Shown here one piece after another: positions 8,810-17,338 of a DNA stretch of 64,000 nucleotides. Below the pieces are notes generated by a model that was not told where the DNA came from, did not search any database, and saw only the letters and a program-made list of their open reading frames with translations. The first letter of the stretch is position 1. Each line of letters opens with the position of its first letter. The position numbers and the translations under genes are program-made. Source of the DNA: Chthoniobacteraceae bacterium (lineage in GTDB: Bacteria; Verrucomicrobiota; Verrucomicrobiia; Chthoniobacterales; Chthoniobacteraceae); the NCBI GenBank assembly GCA_028293625.1, contig JAQGOL010000030.1, positions 730,566 to 794,565 of the forward strand, given 5' to 3'.

Positions 8810-9865
8810 TTATCGGCCTGTAAGCTGGCCGATCTGCCCGGCGGTCGATTCAAGCGCGTTAAGAGAGCGCAGATGGCCTTCCCGGTCGAGAAGCCAGACC
8901 GTCGGGACCGCGTTGATTCCCAGGGAGCGAATCAGCGGACTTTCCCAGCCTTTGCCGTCAAAGGCGACGGGCCAGGTGATGGCTTTTTCTTTGATCACCT
9001 CCGCGAGCATCTCCGGTTTCGGATCAAGACTCACCCCAACCAATTGCACGCTGGCGCCGGGAAACTGGGCGGCGGCCCGCTTGATTACATCGAGCGCATC
9101 CAGGGAGGGCTGGGACCAGCGCGCGAAGAAAACCAAAAGCACGACGGAGCCGCGAAATTGCGCAATATCGAGAGGTTTTCCATCCGGGGTCACGGATTGA
9201 AAAGGGAGTGGATGCCCGAGTAGGTCGAGCCGTTTTAAATCGTCGCCAATCCGCGCCTTGAGATCATCCTCTTTGGCATTCGGTTCCGCCTCGCTCAAAA
9301 GGGTGCGCATGGTTTTGGGTTGAAGCGAAAACAATCCGGCCACTTCCACAAGCAAGGCAGGCAACCGGCGATCGTCGGGATGCGCTCGCTGAAACTTGCG
9401 CGTTGCATTCAGCAGCCGTTCCCGCGACTCGGGAGTGGATCCCCGCATGCCGCGCATGAGCAAACTGATCCGGGAAAAATCCAATTCCGATCGCTGCTCC
9501 GGAGTGACGGGACTGGCGTCGAGCTGATCGAGCAGGCGCTTTCCCTCCTCGATTGTTTTTACTGAACCTTGAATGCTGCCCCGGATCTGGAGCAGCCGGG
9601 AGAGACGCAAACGCCCTTCAAAAGCATGTTCATCTTTTGGATGCGCGATTAGGAATGCGCGAAGGGCTTTTTCCTGCAGATCGAGATGAGCAAGGGCGGC
9701 GGCACGCCCCTCAGTGGCCGAACGCGTCTGCACCTGAGGGCCGGCATCCAGAGTGGTGATGCGGCGCCAATCCTCTTCCACCTCGGCCGCCATGGCGTGT
9801 GGGATGAATGCAAAGCCAAGCACGAGCGCGGTCGCGCGGGACAAATTGGGGAAAAGGAAAGCCAT
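8810..9865 (-). CDS. Secreted thioredoxin-fold (TlpA/AhpC-like) protein without the CxxC pair
   Basis: A 351-residue exported protein with a signal peptide (hydrophobic run from ATALVLGFAFIPHAMA). An alpha-helical, TPR-like region covers about residues 40-220 and a TlpA-type thioredoxin fold about 225-351. The fold is recognisable from GSVVLLVFFARW, VQLVGVSLD and GINAVPTVWLLDREG with its cis-proline. Where TlpA proteins have WCxPC this one reads WSQPS, so both redox cysteines are gone. A redox role is therefore unlikely and a binding or chaperone role more plausible. An upstream GTG at 9886 would add seven residues. Confidence 0.8.
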   Translation of the reverse strand: MAFLFPNLSRATALVLGFAFIPHAMAAEVEEDWRRITTLDAGPQVQTRSATEGRAAALAHLDLQEKALRAFLIAHPKDEHAFEGRLRLSRLLQIRGSIQGSVKTIEEGKRLLDQLDASPVTPEQRSELDFSRISLLMRGMRGSTPESRERLLNATRKFQRAHPDDRRLPALLVEVAGLFSLQPKTMRTLLSEAEPNAKEDDLKARIGDDLKRLDLLGHPLPFQSVTPDGKPLDIAQFRGSVVLLVFFARWSQPSLDALDVIKRAAAQFPGASVQLVGVSLDPKPEMLAEVIKEKAITWPVAFDGKGWESPLIRSLGINAVPTVWLLDREGHLRSLNALESTAGQIGQLTGR

Positions 9866-9994
9866 GGCAGAAGCGGCAACCTCCACGAAAGCGCTTGCCG
9901 TGGCAACCGGCGATCACGGCCAACTTTGCAGCCCGCTCGTGATCAACCGGCCGCCTAAAAAACCACTCCCAGGCGGGACGCGGAAAAGAAGCGG

Positions 9995-10432
9995 TTACTT
10001 TTTGGCGAGTGCCTCCAATTTCGCGATAAACGCCTCGGCACCACCGGTCATGTAACCAAGTTGCGCGATTTGTTTTCCTTCAGAGTTCAGCACGACCACT
10101 GTCGGGTAGCCTTCGATGGAATATTTTTTGGCGAGCTTGTCGTTCTGGGCTTTCTGTTCCTTGGGAAGCGCCTTGATCTGCGGGAAGTCGATCTCGACGA
10201 GCACTAGATTTTTTGCCGCGTATTCCTTGAACTTCGGTTGTGAGAAGATCTCTTTATCGAGCTTGATACACCAGCTGCACCAGTCCGAACCGGTGAAGTC
10301 AACGAGGGCAATTTTCTTTTCCGCCTGGGCCGTGGCGAGTCCTTTATCAAAATCCTCAGTCCAGCCTTCCTTGGCAAACGAGGAGGCGGCAAGCCCCACA
10401 AGGGCGATAGCAAACGTAAATAGAGTTTTCAT
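9995..10432 (-). CDS. Secreted thioredoxin-like protein
   Basis: A 145-residue protein with a cleavable-looking signal peptide (MKTLFTFAIALVGLAASSFA) and one thioredoxin fold. The active site is in FTGSDWCSWCIKLDKEIF, an intact CxxC, with the cis-proline in EGYPTVVVLNSEGK. It resembles periplasmic DUF255/thioredoxin_7-type proteins that reduce or isomerise exported thiol proteins. It lies about 130 bp upstream of the cysteine-less TlpA-like gene on the same strand, and the two could act on the same envelope proteins. Confidence 0.87.
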   Translation of the reverse strand: MKTLFTFAIALVGLAASSFAKEGWTEDFDKGLATAQAEKKIALVDFTGSDWCSWCIKLDKEIFSQPKFKEYAAKNLVLVEIDFPQIKALPKEQKAQNDKLAKKYSIEGYPTVVVLNSEGKQIAQLGYMTGGAEAFIAKLEALAKK

Positions 10433-10533
10433 GGAGGCGTCACTCTATGCGTGATTTTGATTTTGTCCGCCCTTCCCTTCTTAGTCGCAATCTTCCGGTT
10501 CTTTTGCGCTCCCCGGCTGGGAAGGGAGCAGCA

Positions 10534-11442
10534 TCATCGCCTTTCCACCGGCATGAACGTTGCGTAAACCGGCCGGTGATCACTGGCTTCATTCCAATAC
10601 GACGAACGATAGACTGTCGATTTTTCGCGGACCACTTCCCGCAACGCGCCGTTATTGACCAGGATAAAATCAATCCGGCTGTAGAGATCCGCTGAACGCC
10701 AGAAATGCGTCCAGCGATCCCCTTCGGCGTCACTGGCCCAGAGATCCGCCATGTAACCGGGCGAGCCGCGTTCGCCGCTGATTTCACGAAACCCGGGCGT
10801 GTTCTTAAGATCATTAAAATCGCCATAACAAACAAGGTTCACATCCGGGCTGGCGCGCAAAACCTCATCAAGATGCTTCCTTAATTCGTGAGCTTCGTGC
10901 CGGCGAATAATCGCTTCATCTTCAGCGGCAAGCAGCTTCGATTTAAGGTGCGCCCCGATCATGCGCAGCTGGTAGGTGCCGTTGACCTGAATGGTTACAT
11001 CCAGAAATCCGCGCCTCACTTTCTCAGGGATTCCGCCAATGCTAAACGGCACGTCGACCAGCGATTGCCGCCCGACAATTGGGAACCGGCTGAACAAGGC
11101 AAGATGCCGGTCGCGATCAGGTCCATCAACGTATTCGGAATCAATGTATCCCAGTCCGGCGCCTTTAAGCCGGGCCGCGAAATCAACGAATCTTTCCCGG
11201 GAACCCATCTCGCACACGCCGAGAATATCGGGATTAATCTCTTTGATGATACGGATAAGGGCAGCGATTTCTTTCTCGGATTTTGGCCGGGCGCGACGCT
11301 CCCCAAGAGCGGTCTGATCCTCGCCAACATAGTTTTCGAGATTGTAATGGCAGATCACGATGCCGCGCGGTTCAGCACTCCTCAACAGCGCGGCCGCCGC
11401 TCCGAACGCCACGAGCAACGCGAAGAAAGAAATACGCTTCAT
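10534..11442 (-). CDS. Secreted endonuclease/exonuclease/phosphatase family protein
   Basis: A 302-residue exported protein with a signal peptide (MKRISFFALLVAFGAAAALL) and an EEP-fold catalytic domain. Visible motifs are CHYNLENY (the N-terminal Asn site), ILGVCEMGS (catalytic Glu), a DFNDLKNTP segment (Asp/Asn) and SDHRPVYATF near the end (Asp-His pair), which together give the metal and catalytic residues of the DNase I-like superfamily. The substrate could be extracellular nucleic acid or a phosphodiester lipid; it cannot be fixed from sequence. The ATG at 11442 is preferred over the frame start at 11484 because it begins directly with the signal peptide. Confidence 0.85.
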   Translation of the reverse strand: MKRISFFALLVAFGAAAALLRSAEPRGIVICHYNLENYVGEDQTALGERRARPKSEKEIAALIRIIKEINPDILGVCEMGSRERFVDFAARLKGAGLGYIDSEYVDGPDRDRHLALFSRFPIVGRQSLVDVPFSIGGIPEKVRRGFLDVTIQVNGTYQLRMIGAHLKSKLLAAEDEAIIRRHEAHELRKHLDEVLRASPDVNLVCYGDFNDLKNTPGFREISGERGSPGYMADLWASDAEGDRWTHFWRSADLYSRIDFILVNNGALREVVREKSTVYRSSYWNEASDHRPVYATFMPVERR

Positions 11443-11459
11443 TCCTGTACAAACGAAAA

Positions 11460-11482
11460 GGGCTCGCCGGTCAGGCGAGCCC
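11460..11482 (-). terminator. Rho-independent terminator of tatA
   Basis: A perfect 9-bp stem, GGGCTCGCC against GGCGAGCCC, with a 5-nt loop. Read on the minus strand it is followed at once by CTTTTCGTTT. It lies 28 bp past the tatA stop and just in front of the next minus-strand gene, so it separates the two. Confidence 0.85.
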
Positions 11483-11510
11483 AAATCAAAAATGTAACTA
11501 CAGGAAAATC

Positions 11511-11837
11511 CTAAACGTGGGGCGTGTGATTCTGCTGATCGAGCGGATGCTCCACCTTCGGAGTTTCCACCCGGGGATGGAACTCATGGAGATCGTGGGC
11601 CATGTCTGTGCGAGGCATCTCAGTGCGAGGCTCCTCGATTTTGGCAGGCTCAGGAATGACAGGACGTGTCACTTCGCGCTCGAACTCGTCCTTGGCTTTG
11701 CTGAACTCACGAACGGCCTGGCCCATGCCGCGCGCCAATTCAGGCAGCTTCTTCGCCCCGAACAGGAGGAGAACAATCAACAAAATAATAATCAAATCCG
11801 GTCCGGCCAGATTGAAAAGTGAGGCGAGAATATTCAT
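11511..11837 (-). CDS. tatA: Twin-arginine translocase subunit TatA-type
   Basis: A 108-residue protein with a short N-terminal membrane helix (GPDLIIILLIVLLLFG), the TatA/TatE hinge FGAKKLPELARGMG, an amphipathic helix (QAVREFSKAKDEFEREV) and a polar proline- and glutamate-rich tail. TatA multimers form the pore for folded proteins with twin-arginine signals. The longest frame (11957) adds 40 residues unlike any Tat protein, so the ATG at 11837 is used. tatC is not in the window. One likely Tat substrate, the multicopper oxidase at 52.5 kb, is. Confidence 0.9.
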   Translation of the reverse strand: MNILASLFNLAGPDLIIILLIVLLLFGAKKLPELARGMGQAVREFSKAKDEFEREVTRPVIPEPAKIEEPRTEMPRTDMAHDLHEFHPRVETPKVEHPLDQQNHTPHV

Positions 11838-12012
11838 AGCGGTGATGGGTTGAACTAACACCCCAAGTGCAAACTTGCAACGGGCATTCTGGATGGGAAC
11901 CGGGGAGAGGGATGGAAAAACAAACTGAAATAAGGCCCGGCTTTCAACCTCTATCACCCGATGCCGCCCGGCAACTTAGAGCCAATCGCAGCCCTCCTTT
12001 AAAAATCGCCGC

Positions 12013-12780
12013 TTAATGCGTCAATACCTGCTCCGGGCTTGGAAGCCCCCACTCTTTCCATTTTGACCCATACTCGCTCTCGGGCAAAAGAACGTAGTGC
12101 GGCTGCTTTTCAACTCGCAGCCACCGGATCAGCCTCACCAGGTTTTCCTCTTCCATCACAGTGCAGCCTGCGCTCGGACGCTGCGGCCCACGACGGATAT
12201 GGAAAAAAATCGCGCTCCCCATCCCGGCGGCGGGTGGATCCGAATTGTGCCGGATCTCCACCAGCCAGCGATAAGCGAAATCATTGTGGCGCATCTTTTG
12301 TTTCTGAAACCAGGCCGGCGGATTGGCCGGATCGGGAATGACGACATGCCGGTTGTAATCGCGTGAATTCACGTCATCAATCCAAGCGTCCCCTGCTCCG
12401 ACAGTATGGAAGCGGAAGTCGGCACCGGCGGGCAACGCCGTGTCGTAAGTATAAATGGTGCCGATCTTGAACACTCCGGCGGGAGCGCGGCCGTCACGCT
12501 CTGTTTTTTGGCGCCCCGGCTGATCGCTGCCAAGAATGCCGCGTCCCCAGGCAAGACCATTTTTTCCGTAAATAACCGGCCACGCGGGGCCTGCCGGCTT
12601 CCATTTATCGCCCTCCCGCTCAAAGCACTGGAGGCGGCCGGTCATTGAATTCCAATCTGGCGCGATGCTGACTATGAGTTGTTTAACTCCTGGATCGATC
12701 CCTGCGGCGTGGGCGGATGAAAAGGCTAAAATCAGCCAATACGCGAGGGCGAACTTGAAGAGGGGCAAAGAGGAACGCAT
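12013..12780 (-). CDS. L,D-transpeptidase family protein (YkuD/YafK-like)
   Basis: A 255-residue exported protein with a signal peptide (FKFALAYWLILAFSSAHA). The catalytic region reads FFHIRRGPQRPSAGCTVME, the His...S-x-GC pattern of L,D-transpeptidases with the nucleophilic cysteine. Such enzymes make 3-3 cross-links in peptidoglycan or attach proteins to it. The central KNGLAWGRGI and GVFKIGTIYTYD segments match the beta-rich YkuD fold. Its start is 10 bp from the divergent TTG-initiated membrane protein, so the two promoters would have to overlap the other gene's 5' end. Confidence 0.82.
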   Translation of the reverse strand: MRSSLPLFKFALAYWLILAFSSAHAAGIDPGVKQLIVSIAPDWNSMTGRLQCFEREGDKWKPAGPAWPVIYGKNGLAWGRGILGSDQPGRQKTERDGRAPAGVFKIGTIYTYDTALPAGADFRFHTVGAGDAWIDDVNSRDYNRHVVIPDPANPPAWFQKQKMRHNDFAYRWLVEIRHNSDPPAAGMGSAIFFHIRRGPQRPSAGCTVMEEENLVRLIRWLRVEKQPHYVLLPESEYGSKWKEWGLPSPEQVLTH

Positions 12781-12790
12781 GATTTGAAAC

Positions 12791-14599
12791 TTGAAAAATC
12801 TCCAGCGACTCGGAGCGCTTTTACTTATTATCGGGGCCGTTTTTCTCGGTTACTGGCCCGCGCAACGCAATGGATTTGTCTGGGATGACACCGCTTTGAT
12901 CCTGCGCGACCCGCTGATCCGAAGCTGGCGGCTGATTCCCGAGGCCTTCCAACACTTCCTTTTTATCGACGCGACGGCCTCCAATTTCTACCGGCCCCTT
13001 CAACGGCTTTCCTTCATGGCCGACTACGCCATTTGGGATCGGAACTCCTCCGGCTACCACCTCAGCAGTATTTACGTCCATATCGGGGCGGCGTTCGCGC
13101 TTTTTCTTTTAGTGGAAAAGCTGCTGGCCGCCGTTCCTTATCGCCGCGCTTACGCTCTCGGGGTCGCGCTGCTTTGGGCCGTTCATCCGCTGCACACGTC
13201 GGCAGTGACTTACATTGCCGGCCGCGCCGATCCGCTCGCTGCTTTGTTTGGATTCAGCGCGATCACCCTCGGACTCCTTACCTTTGAGCGCACCGGACGC
13301 CGCGCCATCCTGGCGATGACCGGCGCCTCGGTTTGTTTTCTTGCTGCCCTGCTTTCCAAAGAAAGCGGCGTGTTCGCCCTGATCGTCTGGCTGCTGATTC
13401 TTATATGGCGCAAGGAATCCCGAGCCGTTTTCATGCGCTGGGGGCTCGCCGCTGCTCTCATTTTAACCAGTTACACCGCTATCCGGTTAAGCGCGGAAAA
13501 AGTGCCGCCACCAAAGAGCATTTCGTCCGCAGTCCAGACGCCGGCCCCGATCCTTGCCGCAAGGGCGCTGGGCGATTATGCGCGTCTTTTTGTGGCGCCG
13601 GAGAACCTGCACATGGAACGCGATGTCTCCACGCGCGCAGCCAGCCCGGGAAATGAATCCCCTGACAACCGGTTTAAAACCGGACTCGGCTTCCTTGTGG
13701 CCGCCGGATTGTGCGGATGGGGTTGGTGGGCAAAACGTCGTGCCCCGGTTGCCGGTCTTGCCTTGCTTGCGTTTGCGGCGGCTTATTTGCCAATCAGCAA
13801 TCTGATCCCGCTCAATGCGACAATCGCCGAGCACTGGCTCTATGTTCCAAGTGCGTTTTTATTGCTGGCCGGAGCGGCAACCGTCGCGGAGCTCTTCAAA
13901 AAACGCGGCTGGCTTGTTTTAATTCCATTAAGTGCGTGGGCCATCTACCTGGGAATTTCCACAAACGCCCAGCAAGGTTACTGGCTAAAACAACGTGTTT
14001 TTGTTTTGCGCACTATCGAGGCGGGCGGTGATTCGGCCCGGATGCGCGTCAACCTGGGCAACATCGAAGCCGGCGATGGGCACCCGGAGCTCGCCATCGA
14101 GCAATATAACGAGGCGCTCAAACGCACGCCTGAGCTCGCATTTGCATTGATGGGCATGGCTTCGGCCGAGGTGCGCCGGGGCAACTATGCCGCCGCCCGC
14201 GACTTGATCGGGCGGGCCGAACACGAATCTTTTCTTGCCCCTGAATGCCTTCAGCTGCGCGCATCGCTCGAGTTTCGTGAATCGAGGCGCGATCCCGCCG
14301 ACATGCTCCGTGCCGCGCTCGATCTTGCCCCGAGTCGGTGGCCGATTCGAATGCGTTATCTCTCGGCGCTCGAGCAAAGTGGCCGCCGTCAGCAAGCCGC
14401 CCGGGAGCTGCGCGCTTTCCTTGAAAAAGAACCGTTCCGAGCGGACTCATGGCAGTTGCTGGGCGATCTGCTTGCCGATTTGCATCAACCCCAATTGGCA
14501 ATCGAAGCATTCCGGCAGGCCATGCGATTCGATGTGCACGCCGGCGAAGCCAGGGCACGAATTGCCCTGATTCAACGGCTGGCGGCATCCGCTCCCTGA
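12791..14599 (+). CDS. TMTC-like polytopic membrane protein with C-terminal TPR repeats
   Basis: A 602-residue protein. The first 390 or so residues hold roughly ten hydrophobic helices with an early luminal-type motif NGFVWDDTALI, the DD found in TMTC/PMT-type lipid-linked glycosyltransferases. HPLHTSAVTYIAGRADPLAALF also resembles TMTC proteins. From about residue 410 TPR repeats begin (LGNIEAGDGHPELAIEQYNEAL and later GDLLADLHQPQLAIEAFRQAM). Protein O-glycosylation is the family-based guess and is not proven. The only workable start is a TTG at 12791 with no clear ribosome binding site. Confidence 0.75.
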   Translation: MKNLQRLGALLLIIGAVFLGYWPAQRNGFVWDDTALILRDPLIRSWRLIPEAFQHFLFIDATASNFYRPLQRLSFMADYAIWDRNSSGYHLSSIYVHIGAAFALFLLVEKLLAAVPYRRAYALGVALLWAVHPLHTSAVTYIAGRADPLAALFGFSAITLGLLTFERTGRRAILAMTGASVCFLAALLSKESGVFALIVWLLILIWRKESRAVFMRWGLAAALILTSYTAIRLSAEKVPPPKSISSAVQTPAPILAARALGDYARLFVAPENLHMERDVSTRAASPGNESPDNRFKTGLGFLVAAGLCGWGWWAKRRAPVAGLALLAFAAAYLPISNLIPLNATIAEHWLYVPSAFLLLAGAATVAELFKKRGWLVLIPLSAWAIYLGISTNAQQGYWLKQRVFVLRTIEAGGDSARMRVNLGNIEAGDGHPELAIEQYNEALKRTPELAFALMGMASAEVRRGNYAAARDLIGRAEHESFLAPECLQLRASLEFRESRRDPADMLRAALDLAPSRWPIRMRYLSALEQSGRRQQAARELRAFLEKEPFRADSWQLLGDLLADLHQPQLAIEAFRQAMRFDVHAGEARARIALIQRLAASAP

Positions 14600-14661
14600 A
14601 GGCCAATTCAGAAGCGCTCGACTCCACGCCGGAGCCTGTCGATATTGCACACCTCGTTTCC

Positions 14662-15471
14662 ATGAAATCCAACAGCGCCCTCTTAATCGTCGGACACGGC
14701 TCGACGGTTAATCCTGACTCAAGCACACCGACCTTTGCCCATGCGGATGAAATCGTGAGGCAAGGCGTTTTTAACGAAGTCCATTGCGTTTTTTGGAAAG
14801 AGGAACCGAGCCTGCGACAGGCGTTGCATCTCATTGACAGCGACGAGATTTACGTTGTTCCCAATTTTATCAGCGAAGGCTATTTCACACGCACTGTTAT
14901 TCCACGGGAACTCGAATTGACCGGCCCGATCACGCATCGGCTCGGACGCACGATCAAATATTGCGACCCGGCGGGAAGCCATCAGCGCATGACCGATCTG
15001 TTGCTGCGCCGCGCGGCGGAAGTGGCACCGGGAGTGCCTCCCTCCGAGACGACCCTTTTTATCGTCGGTCACGGCACGAATTTAAATGACAACTCGGCGG
15101 TCGCGGCCAAACGCGAGGTGCAACTCATCGCCGAGCGCGGTTTGTATGCGGAAGTGCTAAACGCTTACATGGAGGAAGAGCCGCTGATTTCCAAATGGGA
15201 CGAGCTTGCCTCCCAGAAGAATGTCGTGGTGGTCCCGTTTTTTATTTCAGATGGACTCCACAGTTACCAAGACATCCCGGTGCTGTTGGGAATTGAGAGC
15301 GAAATCACGGCCGCGGCCAGTCAGCGCGGCATTTTCCGTAACAACCCTTACCGGTTGCGCGGCAAAACCCTCTATTATGCGAGTTCCATCGGCACCGAAC
15401 CGCTTTTTGCCAATGTCATCCTCGATCAGGTCGCCGCATTTGATCAGCTCCATCGAGAGGATGCCGAGTGA
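14662..15471 (+). CDS. cbiX: Sirohydrochlorin chelatase family protein (CbiX, two-domain)
   Basis: A 269-residue protein with two CbiX-type chelatase half-domains, each opening with a metal-site histidine: ALLIVGHGST near residue 10 and LFIVGHGTN near residue 135. Tandem CbiX proteins insert Co2+ or Fe2+ into sirohydrochlorin for cobalamin or sirohaem. The ATG at 14662 is used because the 71 residues in front of it in the longest frame overlap the preceding gene and are not protein-like. The stop forms a GTGA overlap with the next gene, a DR2241-type partner. No other cobalamin genes are present. Confidence 0.85.
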   Translation: MKSNSALLIVGHGSTVNPDSSTPTFAHADEIVRQGVFNEVHCVFWKEEPSLRQALHLIDSDEIYVVPNFISEGYFTRTVIPRELELTGPITHRLGRTIKYCDPAGSHQRMTDLLLRRAAEVAPGVPPSETTLFIVGHGTNLNDNSAVAAKREVQLIAERGLYAEVLNAYMEEEPLISKWDELASQKNVVVVPFFISDGLHSYQDIPVLLGIESEITAAASQRGIFRNNPYRLRGKTLYYASSIGTEPLFANVILDQVAAFDQLHREDAE

Positions 15472-16115
15472 GCCGTCATCTTCTCTCCGCACTCAATTCC
15501 TGGTTGGCAGCCGGTTTTCGGCAAATGGGCCAGATTGTCATTCAACAATCCGCCCCGGGCTTTGAGCTGCGCCATTTTGAAGATGCGGGCCGCAACGATC
15601 TTGCTTTGTATTCCAACCCGGTCGAGGCGCGCGCCATTTCCACTTACAGCGACGCTGGCGAGTTTCGCCCACTTAAAACGGCTCCCACCCTGCGCCACGG
15701 CTGGCGGCTCCAGTTGCCGGATCTTGAAAGCTTGCGGACGGCGCTCGATTTTTTTTATCCCGCCATGCTCGGTTCTTTGCTCAGCCATGAGCGCAATGAA
15801 CTTCTCCCCGTGGATTTGAGGGAAACACTGGGCCGCCAGAGTGGAATGTATGCGGTTACGAAAAAAATCACTGATCCCCAAGCGGACGCATTGATTGAAA
15901 CCGTCTGCAATTCAGCCCATGGCTGCCTGAAGACCATTCTGTGGCAGATCGCCCCGGATCGGCCCGTGACTTCGCTGCCGGCCGAAAAGTTCAACCCCGC
16001 CGTCTCCCAGATTCCGGCAGCCTTGCCGGTCCTGCCGATGTTGTGCGCCGAAGCGTGCAACCTTCTCGTGGCAGCCGCGCGTGAAGTCGTTAAAAAGGTC
16101 CCCGTAGCGGAATGA
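15468..16115 (+). CDS. DR2241 family protein, putative Fe-S partner of CbiX
   Basis: A 215-residue soluble protein resembling the DR2241 family, often found next to CbiX and thought to bind a 4Fe-4S cluster. Cysteines are sparse: C in NSAHGCLKTILWQI and two in PMLCAEACNLLVAAAR near the end; with VCNS they could supply cluster ligands. FYPAMLGSLLSHERN is a recognisable central segment. It starts with GTG inside the CbiX stop (GTGA) and ends with an ATGA overlap into the amidohydrolase, so all three are translationally coupled. Its exact role is unproven. Confidence 0.75.
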   Translation: MSRHLLSALNSWLAAGFRQMGQIVIQQSAPGFELRHFEDAGRNDLALYSNPVEARAISTYSDAGEFRPLKTAPTLRHGWRLQLPDLESLRTALDFFYPAMLGSLLSHERNELLPVDLRETLGRQSGMYAVTKKITDPQADALIETVCNSAHGCLKTILWQIAPDRPVTSLPAEKFNPAVSQIPAALPVLPMLCAEACNLLVAAAREVVKKVPVAE

Positions 16116-17338
16116 TCCTCAAGGCAAAAGCGGTGGTGACAATGGAAGGCGAGCCGATTGCGGATGGGGTGGTCGTCATTCAAGGCAATCGGATCGTGGC
16201 AACCGGGATGCTGGCGGATCTGGAGCATTCCGATACGGGGCCGCTGATTGACCTGGGCGATTTTGTGCTCATGCCCGGGCTGATAAACGCGCACTGCCAT
16301 CTCGATTACACGATGATGCGCCATGCGATCTCGCCTCCGGCCAGTTTCACCGCCTGGGTTCGTCGCATTAACGCCCTCAAACGCAGCCTCGATTCCGAGG
16401 ATTATCTCGATGCCATCGCGCGCGGTTTTGCTGAACTCCAGCGCTGGGGCACCACTACAGTCTGCAACATTGAATCCTTCCCGGAACTGATGGCGCTCAT
16501 GCCCTCGGCGCCGATCCGCACCTGGTGGTTTTATGAAATGATTGATATCCGCCATCGGATCACCACCGATGACGTGATTGCCGGAGCGCTCACTTTTTTC
16601 CAGCAACACCTCGACAACCACCTTGGTGGGTTCGGTTTAAGTCCGCACGCTCCCTACACCGCTTCCACCGCGCTCTATCAGCTTGCGGATGAATGCGCTT
16701 CGATCCAGCCGATGCCGCTCACCACGCACGTCGCGGAATCGCGGGAGGAGTTCGCCATGTTTCAGCACGCGAGCGGACCGATGTATGATTTTATAAGGGC
16801 CCTCGACCGGCCAATGGATGACTGCGGAGATGTCACTCCATTCCAGCTGCTCTGGCGAAAGGGGGCCATCGATGCCCGCTGGATCCTTGCCCACATGAAC
16901 GAGCTGAGCGAAGAGGATTTTGCCCTGCTCGAATCACTTCCAAAAGAGGGCGGTCCGCACATTGTTCATTGTCCCGGCAGCCACCAATACTTTCAACATT
17001 CCCGGTTTCCTTTCCGGCGGCTTCACGAAATTGGTCTCAACCTTTGCATTGGCACTGACAGCCTGGCCAGCACCGATTCGCTCAGCCTTTTTTGTGAATT
17101 GCGGAAAGTGCGCGAAAACGAACCGTGGCTGAGCGCGCGCGAGCTTCTTTGCACGGTTACCGTTAATCCGGCTCGCGCTCTTAATCGCTCACTTGATTTG
17201 GGCCGAATCATCCCCGGTGCGCTCGCCGATTTGATCGCATTTCCCATCTCCGGCGCATTTGCAAACGTGCTGGAGGCGGTCATCGCGTATGCGAACCCCG
17301 TTCCTTGGATGATGATCAATGGGCAAATTATTTCTTAA
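16112..17338 (+). CDS. Amidohydrolase family protein (ATZ/TRZ/SsnA-like deaminase)
   Basis: A 408-residue metal-dependent hydrolase. Ligand motifs are in order: the HxH of GLINAHCHLDYT (about residue 65), SPHAPYT, the histidine in TTHVAESREE, HCPGSHQYF, and the aspartate of GTDSLASTDS. This fits the mononuclear deaminase branch (S-adenosylhomocysteine, 5'-methylthioadenosine, guanine or aminodeoxyfutalosine deaminases). The substrate is not decided by sequence; aminodeoxyfutalosine deamination for menaquinone synthesis is one option. The ATG lies in an ATGA overlap with the DR2241-like gene. Confidence 0.83.
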   Translation: MILKAKAVVTMEGEPIADGVVVIQGNRIVATGMLADLEHSDTGPLIDLGDFVLMPGLINAHCHLDYTMMRHAISPPASFTAWVRRINALKRSLDSEDYLDAIARGFAELQRWGTTTVCNIESFPELMALMPSAPIRTWWFYEMIDIRHRITTDDVIAGALTFFQQHLDNHLGGFGLSPHAPYTASTALYQLADECASIQPMPLTTHVAESREEFAMFQHASGPMYDFIRALDRPMDDCGDVTPFQLLWRKGAIDARWILAHMNELSEEDFALLESLPKEGGPHIVHCPGSHQYFQHSRFPFRRLHEIGLNLCIGTDSLASTDSLSLFCELRKVRENEPWLSARELLCTVTVNPARALNRSLDLGRIIPGALADLIAFPISGAFANVLEAVIAYANPVPWMMINGQIIS

